This document shows positions 41,057 to 51,659 of a stretch of 64,000 nucleotides of DNA, piece by piece (the first letter of the stretch is position 1; each line of letters opens with the position of its first letter). The position numbers were made by a program, and so were the translations under genes. This DNA comes from Aquarana catesbeiana (Eukaryota; Chordata; Amphibia; Anura; Ranidae). The stretch spans positions 129,024,375 to 129,088,374 of the forward strand of contig NC_133332.1 in the NCBI RefSeq assembly GCF_042186555.1, read 5' to 3'. Under the pieces are notes generated by a model that saw only the letters and a program-made list of their open reading frames with translations, was not told where the DNA came from and searched no databases.

Positions 41057-42010
41057 ATGGATGTTTTTTTCTATTTAGAAAAACGGGAAGTTAAATTGGA
41101 TGAGGTTTTCTCCCACGCTCCTGCATCTGAGCAAAGCAGCGATTTGACCTCTTCTTTTAAGAAATTAAATCATATTTTTGAGAAGAAGGTGAAAACATGG
41201 TGGGACATTGCTTCATTCAAACAATATCTTTCCTCCAATTTAATTCCCAGGAGATTAAGATGGGATATCCCACCCAATGACGGTCTCTATGATGAAGCTT
41301 CCATGATTGAATGGAGAGACTTCTTTATCAAGAAGGGTTCTGAATTAATACAATTGTTGCTTGCACGTAAAGAAAGGAAAATGGAGGTTTTGGAGTCACA
41401 AATACGTGACATTAGGAACACCATTGAACCTTTCAAAAATAGTGAGGAGTTTTTGAAATTATCAACTGATCTCGGTAATAGACTCACTAAATGGGATATT
41501 GAAGTTCAAAACAAGAAAAAGAAAAAATACATCAGGGATTCGGATGATTTTAGGAGTGGGAATATATTTAAATGGCAAGCCACTCCCCCTCCTGATCCAT
41601 CAGGGTTGAACATTCACCCTTCACAGAACGATCTTAAAGATGTGCCAGTCCCGCCTCCTACTGCGTATAATCATTCTTTACCCGCCCCGCCCCCTATAAG
41701 AGGAGGTCAGGGTACTAGAGGTAATTTCAAGAGAGGTAGAGGTAGGGGAAGGGGCCCTCCAAAGACCCCTATCAGAGAGAATTATTATCATTCATATTAC
41801 CAACAAGATTATAGATCACCCCGAGGGTGGGATAATCAGAGGCAAGATTCTTATCCTTATCCTTCTACGAGGGTAGAAGAGACAAACCCCAATACACACA
41901 TAGGGGAGAGGTACCCCTATATAATAGGTTTGCTCCATTGCAACAACGTGGCACCAATGAAGGAGGGGATTTTTCAGGGTCCCAGAGTGGGCCGGGGAGG
42001 GGAACGCTGA
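41057..42010 (+). CDS. PLE D N-terminal protein with RGG-type tail, frameshift at end
   Basis: ATG at 41057 starts 317 residues. The N-terminal two thirds are charged and likely helical (FKKLNHIFEKKVKTWWDIASF, FFIKKGSELIQLLLARKERK, a coiled-coil-like stretch about residues 95-165). The last third is rich in Pro, Gly, Arg, Tyr and Gln, with FKRGRGRGRGPP near residue 235, suggesting nucleic-acid binding. A frame change near 41935 moves the continuation (QQRGTNEGGDFSGSQSGPG..., to about 42140) into another frame, so the native protein was probably longer and joined to the reverse transcriptase. I infer an ORF1-like role; no enzyme motif is seen. Confidence 0.65.
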   Translation: MDVFFYLEKREVKLDEVFSHAPASEQSSDLTSSFKKLNHIFEKKVKTWWDIASFKQYLSSNLIPRRLRWDIPPNDGLYDEASMIEWRDFFIKKGSELIQLLLARKERKMEVLESQIRDIRNTIEPFKNSEEFLKLSTDLGNRLTKWDIEVQNKKKKKYIRDSDDFRSGNIFKWQATPPPDPSGLNIHPSQNDLKDVPVPPPTAYNHSLPAPPPIRGGQGTRGNFKRGRGRGRGPPKTPIRENYYHSYYQQDYRSPRGWDNQRQDSYPYPSTRVEETNPNTHIGERYPYIIGLLHCNNVAPMKEGIFQGPRVGRGGER

Positions 42011-42149
42011 ATTATCAGCCGAACCCAGGAGAATGGTGGAAACAACAACCACAGCCATCCCCACAAATGAGAGGCCCACCTTTAAAAAGAAAAGAAAGAG
42101 AGGAAACAGAGGGGGTAGGAGATTACACAAAGAAAAAACCCCACTAGGA

Positions 42150-44236
42150 GCAGGGATTTATAATTTGAGCAGTGTCACTTTGAGCGAGAGCGAAGTTAGA
42201 GTCCTTAATAGAGGGCTGAAGTTTGCTCCCGTTCAAAATATGAATAAACATGTTATTTAATGACCTGGATAAAATGAAGGTTAGAAAAGCAACAGACCCA
42301 CTACCTATTAGGCAGGGCATGAAATCTTTAGAAAAAAGAAATTACATAGTTATTCGCCCTGCGGATAAAGGGGGAGGTTTGGTGATTCTGGATAAATCCA
42401 AGTACTTGGAAGAACTGCATAGATTACTAGAGGATCGAGATACTTATCAAATTTTGAACAAAGATCCTATGTTGGTTTATAAAGATGAGCTTCATTGGCT
42501 AATAGAGGAGGGGAAAAGTGAGAATGTTCTCACTAAGAAAGAGGCCTCCTATTTGGACCCCTTTTTTTTGCAGAACCCCTATCATTTACTGCCTCCCAAA
42601 AATCCATAAGGATATGAATAATCCTCCTGGGAGGCCTATAGTAAATGGTATCGATTCCATTTCCTCTAGGTTAGGCCAATATATAGACAAATTTCTTCAG
42701 CCCCTGGTATGTAAAACAGATGCTTTTCTTAAGGACACCGAGCACATTATTCAAACCATTGAATCAACCAGATGCTCTCCCTCTAGTATTATGGTCACGG
42801 CCGATGTAGGGTCCTTATATACTTTCATTGGACATGAGGATGCTATATCCTCTGTCCAATGGGCCCTATCTTTATATTCTGATCTCCCTGAGGCCCACAA
42901 AAAGTTCCTTTTGAAATGTTTGAAGTTTTGTTTGGCCAAGAATTATTTTTGGTTTAATCGTCAATTTTTTCTTCAAAAAAGGGGTGTTGCAATGGGCGCT
43001 CCTTTTGCTCCCAGTGTGGCCAACCTTTTTATGGCCCACTGGGAGGAAGACGTGGTGTTCAAGCATCGCCCCCCTGAACTAGTGTGTTACAAAAGGTACA
43101 TAGATGACCTTGTCATGATCTGGGAGGGTGATCAACTTGGTCTTGATACCTTTGTACCGAAACTGGATAGTAACACCAAAAACATCCAGTTATCCTGGTG
43201 TTTCAGTAAAGAAAAGATAGTTTTTCTGGATCTTGAGATTTGGAATGAGAGCGAAGGATTTAGATTGTATAACTATCTGAAACCTACGGATCGCAAATCC
43301 TACATCCCCCTGGGAAGTTGCCATCACAAATCATGGCTTTGCAATAATCCCAGGGGGCAATTTGTCAGACTTAGACGTAACTGCACACATGATAGCGATT
43401 TTGTTGCTTAATCTACGTTGCTTACGTCCAGATTCATAGAAAAAGGTTATAACATACACAATTTGAAAAGTGAGGTTGAGAAGGTTCTGGCCATGGATAG
43501 GGCCTCATTGATTGTTAACAAAGTTAAGGATACCAGTTCTGATGTTTCCAACTTTAAAATGGTGCTTAACTATAATGTTCAACACAAACAGTTTGAAAGA
43601 TTAGTTTAAAAAAATTGGTCAATCCTGAAACAGGATCGTGTGCTGGGTCCCCTGCTGCCACCACGTCCGATGTTCATATATAAAAAAGCTCCATCTTTAC
43701 ATGATCGATTAGCTCCAGGAGTGGTTGATCCCCCCATACAGTCTGAAAACCGGTTGTTCTCTTTCCTCTCAGGTTTTTATGCCTGTGGGCGTTGCACAGC
43801 CTGTAGGCATTCCAAATGCAATAATAAAAAATGTAAGAATTTTAGGGCCACATTCACTGGCAAAGAATACAAAATTGACCAACTGATTACCTGCACAACG
43901 GTAGGGGTCGTATACATGCTCCAACGTGAGTGTGGTCTTCAATACATAGGAAGGACTTCCCGCCCCCTACATGTGCATTTAGGAGAACATGTCAACAACA
44001 TCAAGAAGGGATTAAAGACACACAATGTCTCCAAACATTTCAAATTAGTGCATGGTCAAAACCCCAGGGGATTGAGCTTCTGGGGTATTGAGAGAGTAAA
44101 TAAACATTGGAGAGGGGGCAACTTTTTACGTCAATTAAGTCGCAGGGAATCCCATTGGATTCATGAGACCAAGGTCCTCATCCCTGGGGGCTTGAACTTC
44201 GATTTTGACGTTAATTGCTTTATTTCAGATCGTTAG
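42150..44236 (+). pseudogene. PLE D reverse transcriptase/GIY-YIG with several breaks
   Basis: Blocks in order: LSESEVRVLNRGLKFAP (42180), VIRPADKGGGLVILDKSKY (42340), YCLPKIHKDMNNPPGRPIVNG (42585), TADVGSLYTFI (42795), QKRGVAMGAPFAPSVANLF (42975), KRYIDDLVMIW (43090), IVFLDLEIWNE (43220), RLRRNCTHDSDF (43365). A stop follows at 43409-43411, another near 43606, then RLFSFLSGFYACGRCTACRHSKC, GVVYMLQRECGLQYIGRT and RRESHWIHETKV to 44236. At least two frame changes (about 42245 and 42590) and two stops are present. Catalytic YIDD is intact. Confidence 0.85.
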
Positions 44237-44699
44237 CAGTTGACTGTCAAAATCATTTATTACTTTCACTGGCCTCCCTCCTTTACGGTATCTGAATTTA
44301 TTTTGTTCTTTATTTTACTCTAGTGTTTGATTTTAGGGATTGATTTATTGTTTACATTCCCTTATGCATCTTATACATCTAATGTATTATGAAAATATGG
44401 ATGATCCTAAGATAGCCGTCCAGAGCGCGGGATGTTAAATATTTTTTATGAATTTTTATTTTTTTTTATCTTTTACTTTATTCGTGCTTCAGCTCTTTTA
44501 AATTTAATAATGGCCATTCATAAAACAAGCAATTTAAAATGGGCAGCTGCAGTGGATAATCTCCGCAGTGTTCCTTGTTTACTTATATTGCGCCGCCTAG
44601 TATTTCTCCCTGCGTTGCCATGGAGAGAGGTACGCTTTGGTGTTGATTGGCTATCCCTTACTCTTGATATGTATATAAGCGGGTGTAGTCACATCCAGC

Positions 44700-44752
44700 C
44701 ATCGCCGCTGAGGAAGTCCCGCCCCCTTTAGGGACGTAACGCATACGGTACC
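44700..44752 (+). ncRNA. Hammerhead-like motif, PLE D right arm
   Basis: Core CTGAGGA at 44708-44714, stem II AGTCCC/GGGAC, GTAAC at 44736-44740, then GCATA. It shares the GTAAC variant with the left arm, so that change predates the inversion or is a feature of the family. Confidence 0.6.
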
Positions 44753-44859
44753 GCCCACGTGTCTGGATCGTGACGTCACCCGCGCTCCACTCGTCTATCC
44801 GACGTGGATCATCCATCTACACATGCTGTTGTCCTTTGCACTGGGGTACGCTTGACACC

Positions 44860-45340
44860 ATCTGAACCAAATACGTTTATCTTGGTCTCATCAGACCACA
44901 GGGCATGGTTCCAGTAATCCATGTCCTTAGTCTGCTTGTCTTCAGCAAACTGCAGGTTTTCTTGTGCATCATCTTTAGAAGAGGCTTTCTTCTGGGAGGA
45001 CAGCCATGCAAACCAATTTAATGCAGTGTGCGGCATATGGTTGAAGCACTGACAGGCTGACCCCCCAACTCTTCAACCTCTGCAGCCATGCTGGCAGCAC
45101 TCATACGTCTATTTCCCAAAGACAGCCTCTGGATATGACGCTGCACACAACTTCTTTGGTCAACCGTGGCGAGGGCTGTTCTGAGTGGAACCTGTACTGT
45201 TTAACCACTATATGGTCTTGGCCACACATGCTACAGCTCAGTTTCAGGGTCTTGGCAATCTTCTTATTGCCTAGGCCATCTTTATGTAGAGCAACAGATC
45301 TTTTTTTCAGATCCTCAGAGTTATTTTCCATGAGGTGCCA
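44860..45340 (-). pseudogene. Tc1-like transposase, N-terminal and middle part
   Basis: The minus strand gives an HTH-like start (SVALHKDGLGNKKIAKTLKLS, 45101-45331) and, after a frame change, LQFAEDKQTKDMDYWNH and LWSDETKINVFGSDGV with the first catalytic Asp in WSDE. It stops at the PLE D border. Confidence 0.85.
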
Positions 45341-45674
45341 TGTTGAGCTTCCAGTGACCAGTATGAGAGTGTGAGAGTGATAACACCAAATTTAACACAT
45401 CTGCTCCTCATTCACACGCGAGACCTTGTAACACTAATATGTCACATGACACCGGGGAGGGAAAATGGCTAATTGGGACCAATTTGGACATTTTCACTTG
45501 GGGGTGTACTCACTTTTTTTGCCAGCGGTTTAGACATTAATGGCTGTGTGTTGAGTTATTTTGGGGGGACAGCAAATTTACATTGGAGTAAAGTGCAATT
45601 TCTTCAGTGTTGTCACATGAAAAGATATAATAAAATATTTACAAAAATGTGAGGGGTGTACTCCCTTTTGTGAG

Positions 45675-45678
<4 letters not shown>

Positions 45679-45731
<53 letters not shown>
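45679..45731. repeat. (TA)n microsatellite, right of Tc1
   Basis: Near-perfect TA run continuing the array split by Tc1. Confidence 0.9.
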
Positions 45732-45734
45732 TCT

Positions 45735-47512
45735 GCAGCATCCAGTGTAGCGTATATCTACAGTGCAACCATAATGCTACAACTTTTCTGGTGGTGTACA
45801 CATTACACAATAGAGTGCAACCATAGTGCAGCTGCTACAACTTTTTTGGTGGTGTACACACCACACAATACAGTGCAACCGTAGTGCAGTTGTTACTACT
45901 TTTCTTTTAGTGTACACAGCACACAATACAGTGCAACTGTAGTGCAGTTGCTACTACTTTTCTGGTGGTGTACACAGCACAAAATACAGTGCAACCATAG
46001 TGCAGTTGCTACTACTTTTCTGGTGGTGTACACATTACACAATACAGTGCAGCCATAGTGCAGTTGCTACTACTTTTCTGGTGGTGTACACATTACACAA
46101 TACAGTGCAATGTGGTGCAGTTGCTACTACTTTTCTGGTGGTGTACACATTACACAATACAGTGCAAACGTAGTGCAGTTGCTACGACTTTTCTGGTGGT
46201 GTACACATTACACAATACAGTGCAACCATAGTGCAGTTGCTACTACTTTTCTGGTGGTGTACACATTACACAGTACAGTGCAACCGTAGTGTAGTTGCTA
46301 CTACTTTTCTGGTGGGGTACATATTACACAATACAGTGCAACCATAGTGCAGTTGCTACTACTTTCCTGGTGGTGTACACAGCACACAATACAGTGCAGC
46401 CGTAGTGCAGTTGTTACTACTTTTCTGGTGGTGTACACAACACACAATACAGTGCAACTGTAGTGCAGTAGCTACTACTTTTCTGGTGGTGTACACATTA
46501 CACATTACAGTGCAACCATAGTGCAGTTGCTACTACTTTTCTGGCGGTGTACACATTACACAATACAGTGCAATCGTAGTGTAGTTGCTACTACTTTTCT
46601 GGCGGTGTACACATTACACAATACAGTGCAGCCGTAGTACAGTTGCTACTACTTTTCTGGTGGTGTACACAGCACACAATACAGTGCAACCATAGTGCAG
46701 TTGCTACTACTTTTCTGGTGGTGCACACATTACACAATACAGTGCAACCGTAGTGCAGTTGGTACTACTTTTCTGGTGGTGTACACATTACACAATACTG
46801 TGCAGCCATAGTGCAGTTGCTACTACTTTTCTGGTGGTGTACACATTACACAATACAGTGCAGTGTGGTGCAGTTGCTACCACTTTTCTGGTGGTGTACA
46901 CAGCACACAATACATTGCAGCCATAGTGCAGTTGCTACTACTTTTCTGGTGGTGTACACAGCACACAATACAGTGCAACTGTAGTGCAGTTGCTACTACT
47001 TTTCTGGTGGTGTACACATTACACAATACAGTGCAACCGTAGTGCAGTTGGTACTACTTTTCTGGTAGTGTACACATTACACAATACAGTACAGCCATAG
47101 TGCAGTTGCTACTACTTTTCTGGTGGTGTACACATTACACAATACAGTGCAGTGTGGTGCAGTTGCTACTACTTTTCTGGTGGTGTACACAGCACACAAT
47201 ACAGTGCAGCCATAGTGCAGTTGCTACTACTTTTCTAGTGGTTTACACATTACACAATACAGTGCAGCTGTAGTGTAGTCGCTACTACTTTTCTGGTGGT
47301 ATACACATTACACAATACAGTGCAGCCATAGTGTAGTTGCTACTACTTTTCAGGTGGTGTACACAGCACACAATACAGTGCAGCCGTAGTGCAGTTGCTA
47401 CTACTTTTCTGGTGGTGTACATATTACACAATACAGTGCAGTGTGGTGCAGTTGCTACTACTTTTCTGGTGGTGTACACATTACACAATACAGTGCAGTG
47501 TGGTGCACCAAG
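45735..47512. repeat. 58-bp minisatellite, about 30 units
   Basis: The unit is TTTTCTGGTGGTGTACACAT followed by TACACAATACAGTGCAACC and ATAGTGCAGTTGCTACTAC. Units vary at few positions (TTACAC versus AGCACAC; AACC versus AGCC). A shorter variant with CAGTGTGGTGCAG lacks about 4 bp. Long open frames across it are periodic artefacts. The array lies inside the hAT-type unit begun at 36595. Confidence 0.9.
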
Positions 47513-47834
47513 GAGAGGCAGATGCTTACAGGCCACTAAAAGAGGGCAAGTAGGCTCTGTGTCTACAGTCAATAGTGCTGGTCGTGGACATGGTGCATCC
47601 TCTGCAGGTGGCCGTGGGGCACACTTGTCTTTTTTTTCTGCTGCTGGCCGTGTTATTGAGCCAGAACATGCAGAAGAGTTGGTGGAGTTGATGACAAAGC
47701 CATCCTCATCCTCCTCATCCTCTGTCACCCAGGCTCAGAGTATTTTGCGTTCCAATGCAGCTGCCAAAGTGGCCTATTCCACCAGCACCTTGTCCACAGT
47801 CACTCCTTCCGTAGCCCTATCTAATCCTATCTAA
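47513..47834 (+). pseudogene. Coding-like fragment, Ser-rich, after the minisatellite
   Basis: One frame reads AGRGHGASSAGGRGAH, then RVIEPEHAEELVELMTKP followed by a Ser run and VTQAQSILRSNAA, to 47831. The acidic motif and Ser tract look like true protein text. I do not recognise a domain with certainty; an N-terminal part of a transposon protein is possible given the hAT-type context. The upstream continuation runs into minisatellite, so no start is defined. Confidence 0.4.
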
Positions 47835-48815
47835 TCCGTCCCTTTTTTCCCCTCCGGTTTCAATAGCTCCAGCTGTCAAGATCTTTAGAGACTTGGTTCT
47901 CAAAGTTCTTGCAAAACTCCCTGTGAAACATATGCGCCACCGACCACTGTCCTGTGTTGGATTCAAGTCTCTGTGTGAATGGAAAGACATGGTTATCCGC
48001 CCGGTGGACAAGGACGGCGGCATAGTTGTCCTGGACAAAAGTCAGTACGAAAGAGAGATGCATCGAACCCTTGGTGAACCTGATACATACAGGGAACTTC
48101 CAAATAATCCGACCAGTGGATATAAGAGACAACTTCAGGAGCTTATTACAAAGGGATACGATCTTAACATTCTGAATAAAAAAGAGAGAGCGTTTTTAAT
48201 ACCCACAGCGCCCAGAATCCCTACCATTTATTATCTACCTAAAATTCATAAGGACCCAGTACACCCTCCTGGACGGCCCATCCTGAGCGGTATTAATTCA
48301 ATAACATCATGTATAGGCCAATATATAGATTTTTATTTACAGCCCTTGGTCAGACAGACACCATCATATCTTAAAGACACTGCTTCCACTATCAGACTTT
48401 TAGAGAGTATTGAGATACAAGAAGGTTTTATCATGGCCACTGCAGATGTGGCATCTTTATACACGTGTATACTGCATGAAAGGGGCATAGAGGCTGTTAG
48501 GCATTTTTTGGATTGTGAGCAATCCCTAGCCCCTTTTCAATGTACATATCTCATTGAACTTTTGGAATTCGCAACCAAACATAACTACTTTTGGTTTAAC
48601 CAATGCTACTACCTCCAACAAAGAGGGGTAGCAATGGGAGCCAAGTTCGCTCCAAGTCTTGTGAACCTGTTTATGGCCATGTGGGAGTAGGATGTTGTCT
48701 ATGCCCACAGAGCTTCATCTTTTGTTTCGAGGGCTTGATATATTGACAACATCCTCCTCCTATGGAGTGGCACGCCAGACTCTCTAAAACTCTCTACCTC
48801 CTTAGGTGTTGGTGG
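47825..48815 (+). pseudogene. Penelope-like element E: reverse transcriptase 5' fragment
   Basis: Open from about 47850 to a TAG at 48688-48690: MVIRPVDKDGGIVVLDKSQY (47990), YYLPKIHKDPVHPPGRPILSG (48230), MATADVASLYTCI (48434), QQRGVAMGAKFAPSLVNLF (48618). Beyond the stop the same frame resumes briefly with YIDNILLLWSG (48740, catalytic YIDD changed to YIDN). It then ends at about 48815; GIY-YIG and 3' parts are missing. It is closest by eye to PLE D. Confidence 0.8.
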
Positions 48816-48869
48816 TGGAGTATTTAGGGCAGGCCGTATAGTATATATACTTCTGTTCAGAGCATATAG

Positions 48870-49446
48870 TGCCTGGGGGCCCCCCACGCCATTTTTTTAA
48901 AATTTGGGTGTGGGGTTCACCGTAATATCCATACTAGACCCAAAGAGCCTTGTAATGGGCTGGGGGGGGACCCATGCCATTTTTCTCAATGATTTTCATA
49001 TATATTGCCAGGACCCGATAATACATTACAGCCGCAAGTAGTTTTAAATGACTTTTTTTCCTTTAGAAATGTCATTTTGCTGTGGTATTGTTCTAAACAT
49101 GGGAAAATGGCGCCACTTTACAGGCATACTATAGACACCTCCCAGGCACAATATTTAAAGGAATATTTAGTTTTTATTGTTTCACTTTAAGCAGTCTTAA
49201 AATCACTGCTCCCGAAAAACTGACATTTTTAAAACTTTTTTTTTGCATTGATACATGTCCCATGAGGCAGGACCCAAACAGTTTTTAGGGCAAAAACTTG
49301 CATGAAAGCCTTTAAAATTAGCACTTTTGATTTTTCATGTTCGTATCCCATAGACTTTAACAGTGTTCACGTGTTCGAATTAACTTTTTTGCCTGTTCGG
49401 ATGTTCTGGTGCAAACCAAACCGGGGGGGTGTTTGGCTCATCTCTA
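48870..49446. mobile_element. hAT-type foldback, single right arm
   Basis: GGGGCCCCCCACGCCATTTT through GGCTCATCTCTA aligns with the right arms ending at 21387 and 30721, with more substitutions. The left arm is missing, replaced at the border by the PLE E fragment. Confidence 0.75.
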
Positions 49447-51181
49447 CTCCTGAGGCTATTTTGTAAATCAGCAACATGGTCCTCCTGGAACACCAATATT
49501 AGGTCAACTCAAGTCAGCTCATGATAGTAGAATTTCAAAAGTTTGTTGTGCAGGCACACACTTACACTACTGATCATTACACATTTTTTTCTTGGGCCCT
49601 CCTGTCTGGCGCCCTTCTTTAATTTTTCTTTTCTTGGTGATCTTCATGGCAACATAGAGATTACCATCCAAATGCTGAGAATTACAGATAATGCTGCGAG
49701 CCGGGTCTGTCTTTGATTTACAGTTAACCAGTCCTATTAAGTTGCGGGGGCAGAGCCACAACCTATCATGTGCTGCTATCGAAGATGCACTATGAAAGGA
49801 AAATTGCAGAAAGGTAGAAAAGAATTTTCCATTTTGTTTTCTCTGTAATCTATACATAAAAAAAGATATATAAAATGAAAAAAATTGTTTTTTTTTACCC
49901 ACTATTAGTTTTCTGTAGAAAAGTAGTTTTATGTAAAAAAATGTATACTTTATTTTATATTTGTCTATTTAATATGACACAAAAATGATGCTTATTTTTT
50001 GTTATGCGACGCTAAAAAAACAAACAAACAAACAAATAAAACATTAAAAAGTGATTATTATTGGTAAAAAAAAAAAAGATCAGAATTTATTTTATTGCTA
50101 TCATAGGCAGTTCAAAGGCCACACCTTGTAAAAACATACACCTGTTATATTTTTATTGGGGGTTTTCTCATGGTATAAATCCAAAAATTGCCTATTAGGC
50201 AAAACATAGCATAACCATAGATTTATAAACAGAAGAGGAAAAATAAAGGGTACAACTGATTGAAGCACATAGGGACCATATTAAAGCATGGATAACAAAT
50301 ATAAAAGAGTCAGATTTGTCACACCTACTGAATCAATGGTTTCCAAGACTTATCAAAAGCTGAGTATTTATTTTGTCTGAGGGCCAGAAAATATTTGCAT
50401 ACAAAATGGGTTTTGACCAGCTCAACCATTTCTGAATGGCTAGATGCTAAAGTTTGCTTTCAATGTCTAGTAATTATTTTTATAGCAGCTAATAAACTAT
50501 GGGTGAAAAATGTATGGCGCAGAGTACTGAAGTTGTCTTTTCCTAAATTTAGAATTGCTAAGGCTGGAGGAACCAGTATGCTTGTGACCTCTGATATTTG
50601 GAATGGTAGAATTTGGTTAGCCTTAACAGCATTAAATATCAGATTTGGAATGGTAGAATTTGGTTAGCCTTAACAGCATTAAATATCACCATAGGCTCTT
50701 TTTTGTGTCAATTCCCAGTGCTTGAAACAACTTGTCACCTTGTACACAAAACTGAGAGTGAAGACCCATTGAACATTGGTAAAGGAAGCCGAAAGATCCA
50801 ACTCTCATTGCATGAAAAGTGTAGACCTGCTAAAGCACATCCTATTTTGGAGAATATTATTATATTTAGAGGTGCCTCTCTGGGTTGGTGTGAGTTATGT
50901 ATAGTATTCACAAACATTGGTGTTAGTTAATATTGTGTGGTCTGAGAGTGTCCTTAGGAACTGTGTGACTTGGATGTACTTAAAGAACTTAGTGGTTGGC
51001 AAGCCAAAATCCTTTGCAAGGTCCCTAAAACTTTTGAAGTTGTTTCTTCTATATATAGTAGGTCGTGTCCTTAGAGATGCTTTTATGTTGCCAAGAATTA
51101 GTGGAGAGAACAGGTATAGGGTTTTCCTAAACATTTAATGGCATGGGAATGGGATTAGCTTGGGAATGAGTCCCAGAATTA
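49447..51181. other. Unassigned AT-rich sequence with a 45-bp tandem duplication
   Basis: No domain-bearing frame was found. Poly-A/T tracts and a (CAAA)n-like run at 50022-50040 are present. TTTGGAATGGTAGAATTTGG at about 50597 is repeated 45 bp later (about 50644), giving two adjacent copies. Confidence 0.6.
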
Positions 51182-51659
51182 TGCCCCGTACACACGGTTG
51201 GACATTGATCGGACATTCCGACAACAAAATCCATGGATTTTTTCCAACGGATGTTGGCTCAAACTTGTTTTGTGTACACGCGGTCGCACAAAGTTGTCGG
51301 AATTTCCGCTCGCTAAGAACGCGGTGACGTACACCACGTACGACGAGACTAGAAAAGGCCATTTCAGAACCAAGCGCGGCACCCTTTGGGCTCCTTTTGC
51401 TAATCTCGTGTTAGTAAAAGTTTGGTGAGAGATGATTCGCGCTTTTTCAGACTTGTGGTTTTCAGATCGTTTTCTGCTGTTCAGTTTGTGCTTGTGGGTT
51501 TGTATCTGCTCTTCAGTGCGTGCAGTGAGTTCATATTGTACTATTCAGTGCGATCTTGTCCTCTCGTTACTGTTTGTTTTTCAGGTCGCTCTTCACAGGC
51601 CTTGCTGTTCTTCAGTGCGTTCTGTTACTTCGTTCTGAGCAGCCGACCATTTTCTAGCC

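Larger units (their letters stand above)
38755..44850 (+). mobile_element. Penelope-like element D, head-to-head foldback copy
   Basis: A plus-strand copy starting at about 41040 (N-terminal protein, reverse transcriptase, GIY-YIG, 3' repeat) is preceded by an inverted partial copy (39164-41040, minus strand). The inverted copy runs from the 3' repeat back to the RQFFLQKRGVAMGA point of the reverse transcriptase. The arms 39164-41040 and about 42960-44848 are reverse complements. The left side has an extra ~410 bp (38755-39163) absent at the right. Both arms carry a hammerhead-like motif. No clean target duplication was found in the split Tc1 gene. Confidence 0.85.
38117..45678 (-). mobile_element. 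Tc1-like transposon, interrupted by PLE D
   Basis: Inverted ends of about 220 bp (38127-38350 and about 45465-45675) share ATTTTTGTAAATATTTTATT, ACTGAAGAAATT and GCCATTAATGTCTAAACC. The element sits between two TA runs, as expected for Tc1 insertion at TA. The minus-strand transposase is split: C-terminal part at 38402-38743, N-terminal part at 44860-45340, with PLE D between. About 100-150 bp of the gene between the two parts seems lost at the PLE junction (inferred from the usual family length). Confidence 0.9.

Noticed and set aside
45735..47512. Possible CRISPR-like array because of regular units
   Set aside because: The whole unit is repeated with no unique spacers, and the context is eukaryotic transposon DNA.
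47285..47834. Long opposing frames across the 58-bp minisatellite
   Set aside because: The repeat period gives open frames of repeated text; only the part after 47513 looks protein-like.
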